DNA of 8,162 nt from JAULUH01 sp032111745 (GTDB taxonomy: Bacteria; Chloroflexota; Anaerolineae; JAAEKA01), in contig JAULUH010000579.1 of assembly GCA_032111745.1 (NCBI GenBank), positions 1 to 8,162 on the forward strand, in the 5' to 3' direction. Below, in pieces: positions 6,177-8,162 of this stretch; position 1 is the first letter of the stretch, and each line of letters starts with the position of its first letter. A program made the translations under genes and the position numbers. The notes below the pieces were generated by a model. The model saw nothing but the letters and a program-made list of their open reading frames with translations. It ran no database searches and was not told where the DNA came from.

Positions 6177-8162
6177 TCAGCGGTTAACTGTCATGGGCAT
6201 CCAGGTGAGGTTTTCAGGCACGACGAGGGTGTGCCCATCGGGTTGGTCCTGGATGCCGGCGGCCTGGGATACTGGTAGGTGATCCAGGGTTTCGGCGTCG
6301 TACATCTGGATGGTCATGACATACTCTCCTGGCGGGCCCGCCACCGGTGCATGCAGGCCGGTTTCCTCGACGATGGCCTGGCCGGGCACCCAGTGGGTGG
6401 TGGGCCAGCAGCCGTCGAAGGGCTCGCGCTCGGTGACGGCCACCTGTTCGCCCGTGGAGGCGGCTACTAGGCCGATCTTGTATTTAAAGCGCTGGTCCAT
6501 GGGGGCCACGGCCTGCCAATAGAGGGTGATGGGGATCGCGGAGTCTGGGGTCACCGGCTGGCCAAGGTCATAACCTAGCAGCCGGACCCGGTCTGCGAAT
6601 ACGGCCTCAAAAGGGTGCTGGATGGCGTCGCCGGCCGGCAAGTGGTCGGGAATCGGAGCCGAGGACTGGAACAACTCGAGCCGGAGGTAGGAGATAGGGC
6701 TTTCGAAGCCGAGATCCCAGATGCGGCAGTTGTGCTGCTGCAGCCATTGGCTGGTCTCGCTAGTCTCAGCGGCCCGGGCCAGCCAGATCCGCCGGTGCGC
6801 CGAGTTCCACCCTGGCATGAGAGTCTCCAGAGCCCCTGGCCCGGTGCCGGGAAGGGCTACCTCGTGCCAGTCGGTGCCCTGCCCATTTCCGGCACCCTGG
6901 CGTAGCTGGTCCAGGGGAAGATAGTAGCGGAACAAGCGCCACCAGGAGGAGGGCTCGACCAGGACCAGATCACCTGGTCGCAGCTCCGCCCGCACGGTGT
7001 CTCCCATGCCGGAGAGATCGCCCTTGTCGAACTGGGGCGACTGGTAGTAGTTGGCGCTGCTGTAGAGCATGGCCGCGACCAGGCCCACGGCACTCAGGGT
7101 GCCTGCCCATGGCCAGCGCTGCCAGAGCCAGGCGATGCCGGCGCTGACCAGCAGGAGGTAGGCCGCGCTGATCAGGGTCATCTGCCGCGCGGTCATATAG
7201 GCCGGGCGCCAGGTGTTGGCGACGGCGATGAGCAGGGTGGGAACCAGCACCCAGGCTGGCAGGAGCAGCCAGAGGGCGTTCTCCTGGCGCCTCCTGCCCC
7301 ATCCATAGGCCACGCCCAGGATCGCCAGGGCCAGGGTGGCCACGCCCAGGAGACGGGCCTGGGACGCGTCCATGCTGAGGCCCACGGCGAAGGTGGCGAT
7401 CAGGTCGGTAGCCAGTAGCAACGGCGATGCCGTGGCGAAGTGGCCCACGGCGCCAGGCTCGCTTAAGACCAGCCAGAGGGCGGCCAGGGCAGGCACCAGG
7501 GCTAGAGCCAGAATAAGCGCTGCCACCAACACGGCGCGGCGCCGGCTTTGCGGTGCCAGGCTCAGATACGCTACCCCGGCATGCACGGGCAGGATGAGAA
7601 GGGAGAAGAAGTGGGCGCTTAACAGGACCACGATGCTGGCAATATAGCCGGCCAGCCACCACCTGGGGTGGCCGGTACGCGCGGCCGTCTCGAGCCAGCG
7701 CAGCAGCATGAACGTGCTCAAAACCGCCAGCAGCGCGACGAGGGCATACATGCGGGCTTCCTGGGCATACCATAGATAGAAGGGGCTGGCTGTTGCCAGC
7801 AGGGCAACCCAGGCCGGAGTCGAGCCGGGCACGACCGTGCGGCGGGCCAGCAGCCGGGCCAGGGCCCAGGTGGCCGGCACCAGCAGGGTGGTGGCGATCG
7901 CCGACGAGAAGCGCAGGGCGAACTCGCTGGACCCGAACAGGGCCAGGGCGGGCTTGAGCAGGGCATAGTAGCCGAAGGGATGGGGGTCGGTGACGGCTGC
8001 TGCGCCAGGCGTGTCGGCTACCTTGAGCCCGCCGGCTACGACCTCAGGCCAGCCCGCCTCGGCCCGCTGCAGGCTAAAGGCCTCGTCCAGCCAGAGATTG
8101 CGGCTATCCAGCCGGTAGACACCACGGGCGAACGCCGCCAGGACCAGTAGCAGCAGCAGCCA
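6177..8162 (-). CDS. GT39 (PMT_2-like) membrane glycosyltransferase, 5' end beyond the window
   Basis: The reading frame stays open from the TGA at 6177-6179 to the right edge, giving at least 661 residues. A start at the GTG at 7880 would be wrong, because the 94 codons upstream encode core GT39 sequence. These include a hydrophobic N-terminus, then RNLWLDEAFSL (visible residues 21-31, D26 and E27 at 8082-8087), the first-loop acidic motif that binds the metal/donor phosphate in this family. DPHPFGYYALLK (59-70) follows, then SPFYLWYAQEARMYAL (126-141), a signature of bacterial PMT_2 proteins. About ten to twelve hydrophobic segments run to residue 370. The remaining 290 residues are extracytoplasmic and end in a beta-rich unit (about 6180-6608) with the same design as the end of the DUF2723-type neighbour. 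The only two cysteines (visible residues 479 and 585) are in this tail. Only the extreme N-terminus, perhaps 10-20 residues, is missing. Expected activity is transfer of a sugar from a lipid-linked donor on the outer membrane face; the substrate is unknown. Confidence 0.9.
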   Translation of the reverse strand, partial: WLLLLLVLAAFARGVYRLDSRNLWLDEAFSLQRAEAGWPEVVAGGLKVADTPGAAAVTDPHPFGYYALLKPALALFGSSEFALRFSSAIATTLLVPATWALARLLARRTVVPGSTPAWVALLATASPFYLWYAQEARMYALVALLAVLSTFMLLRWLETAARTGHPRWWLAGYIASIVVLLSAHFFSLLILPVHAGVAYLSLAPQSRRRAVLVAALILALALVPALAALWLVLSEPGAVGHFATASPLLLATDLIATFAVGLSMDASQARLLGVATLALAILGVAYGWGRRRQENALWLLLPAWVLVPTLLIAVANTWRPAYMTARQMTLISAAYLLLVSAGIAWLWQRWPWAGTLSAVGLVAAMLYSSANYYQSPQFDKGDLSGMGDTVRAELRPGDLVLVEPSSWWRLFRYYLPLDQLRQGAGNGQGTDWHEVALPGTGPGALETLMPGWNSAHRRIWLARAAETSETSQWLQQHNCRIWDLGFESPISYLRLELFQSSAPIPDHLPAGDAIQHPFEAVFADRVRLLGYDLGQPVTPDSAIPITLYWQAVAPMDQRFKYKIGLVAASTGEQVAVTEREPFDGCWPTTHWVPGQAIVEETGLHAPVAGPPGEYVMTIQMYDAETLDHLPVSQAAGIQDQPDGHTLVVPENLTWMPMTVNR

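Noticed and set aside
7309..7352. A direct repeat GGCCACGCCCAGGA about 30 bp apart
   Set aside because: It encodes two Leu-Gly-Val-Ala stretches in a membrane helix and is explained by codon bias in hydrophobic sequence; there is no third copy.

Overview
This is a GC-rich window with long genes and short gaps. It holds four protein-coding genes, two of them cut by the window edges. I see no rRNA, tRNA, CRISPR array or insertion sequence. Three of the four genes encode large polytopic membrane glycosyltransferases of the GT-C fold (GT39/PMT-like or DUF2723-like). Each has a soluble tail rich in predicted beta strands. Multiple GT-C paralogues with such tails, together with the composition, suggest a bacterium of the Chloroflexota (Anaerolineae/Caldilineae type). 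That placement is an inference; no marker gene is present.

Layout: a 5'-truncated GT39 gene runs rightward (2-1852). It converges, with a 17-bp gap, on a complete leftward DUF2723-type gene (1870-4692). The 254-bp gap 4693-4946 is the only real regulatory region. It carries a strong 13-bp hairpin with a short T-tract, a 7-bp inverted repeat, a 12-bp perfect palindrome, a hexamer direct repeat and a weak promoter-like sequence. To its right are two more leftward genes. One encodes a 378-residue protein of unknown family with a single transmembrane segment near its C-terminus (4947-6083). The other is a second GT39 gene (6177-8162) that runs off the right edge; the N-terminal coding sequence up to the edge still contains the expected catalytic Asp-Glu motif. 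These two genes are 93 bp apart with no obvious terminator, so they are probably cotranscribed.

Together the genes suggest a locus for transfer of sugars from polyprenyl-phosphate donors on the outer face of the cytoplasmic membrane, onto proteins, lipids or cell-surface glycans. The acceptor cannot be read from sequence. The least explained element is the tail-anchored-looking protein between the glycosyltransferases. The other points of interest are the related C-terminal modules on otherwise different GT-C enzymes and the cysteine pairs restricted to those tails.
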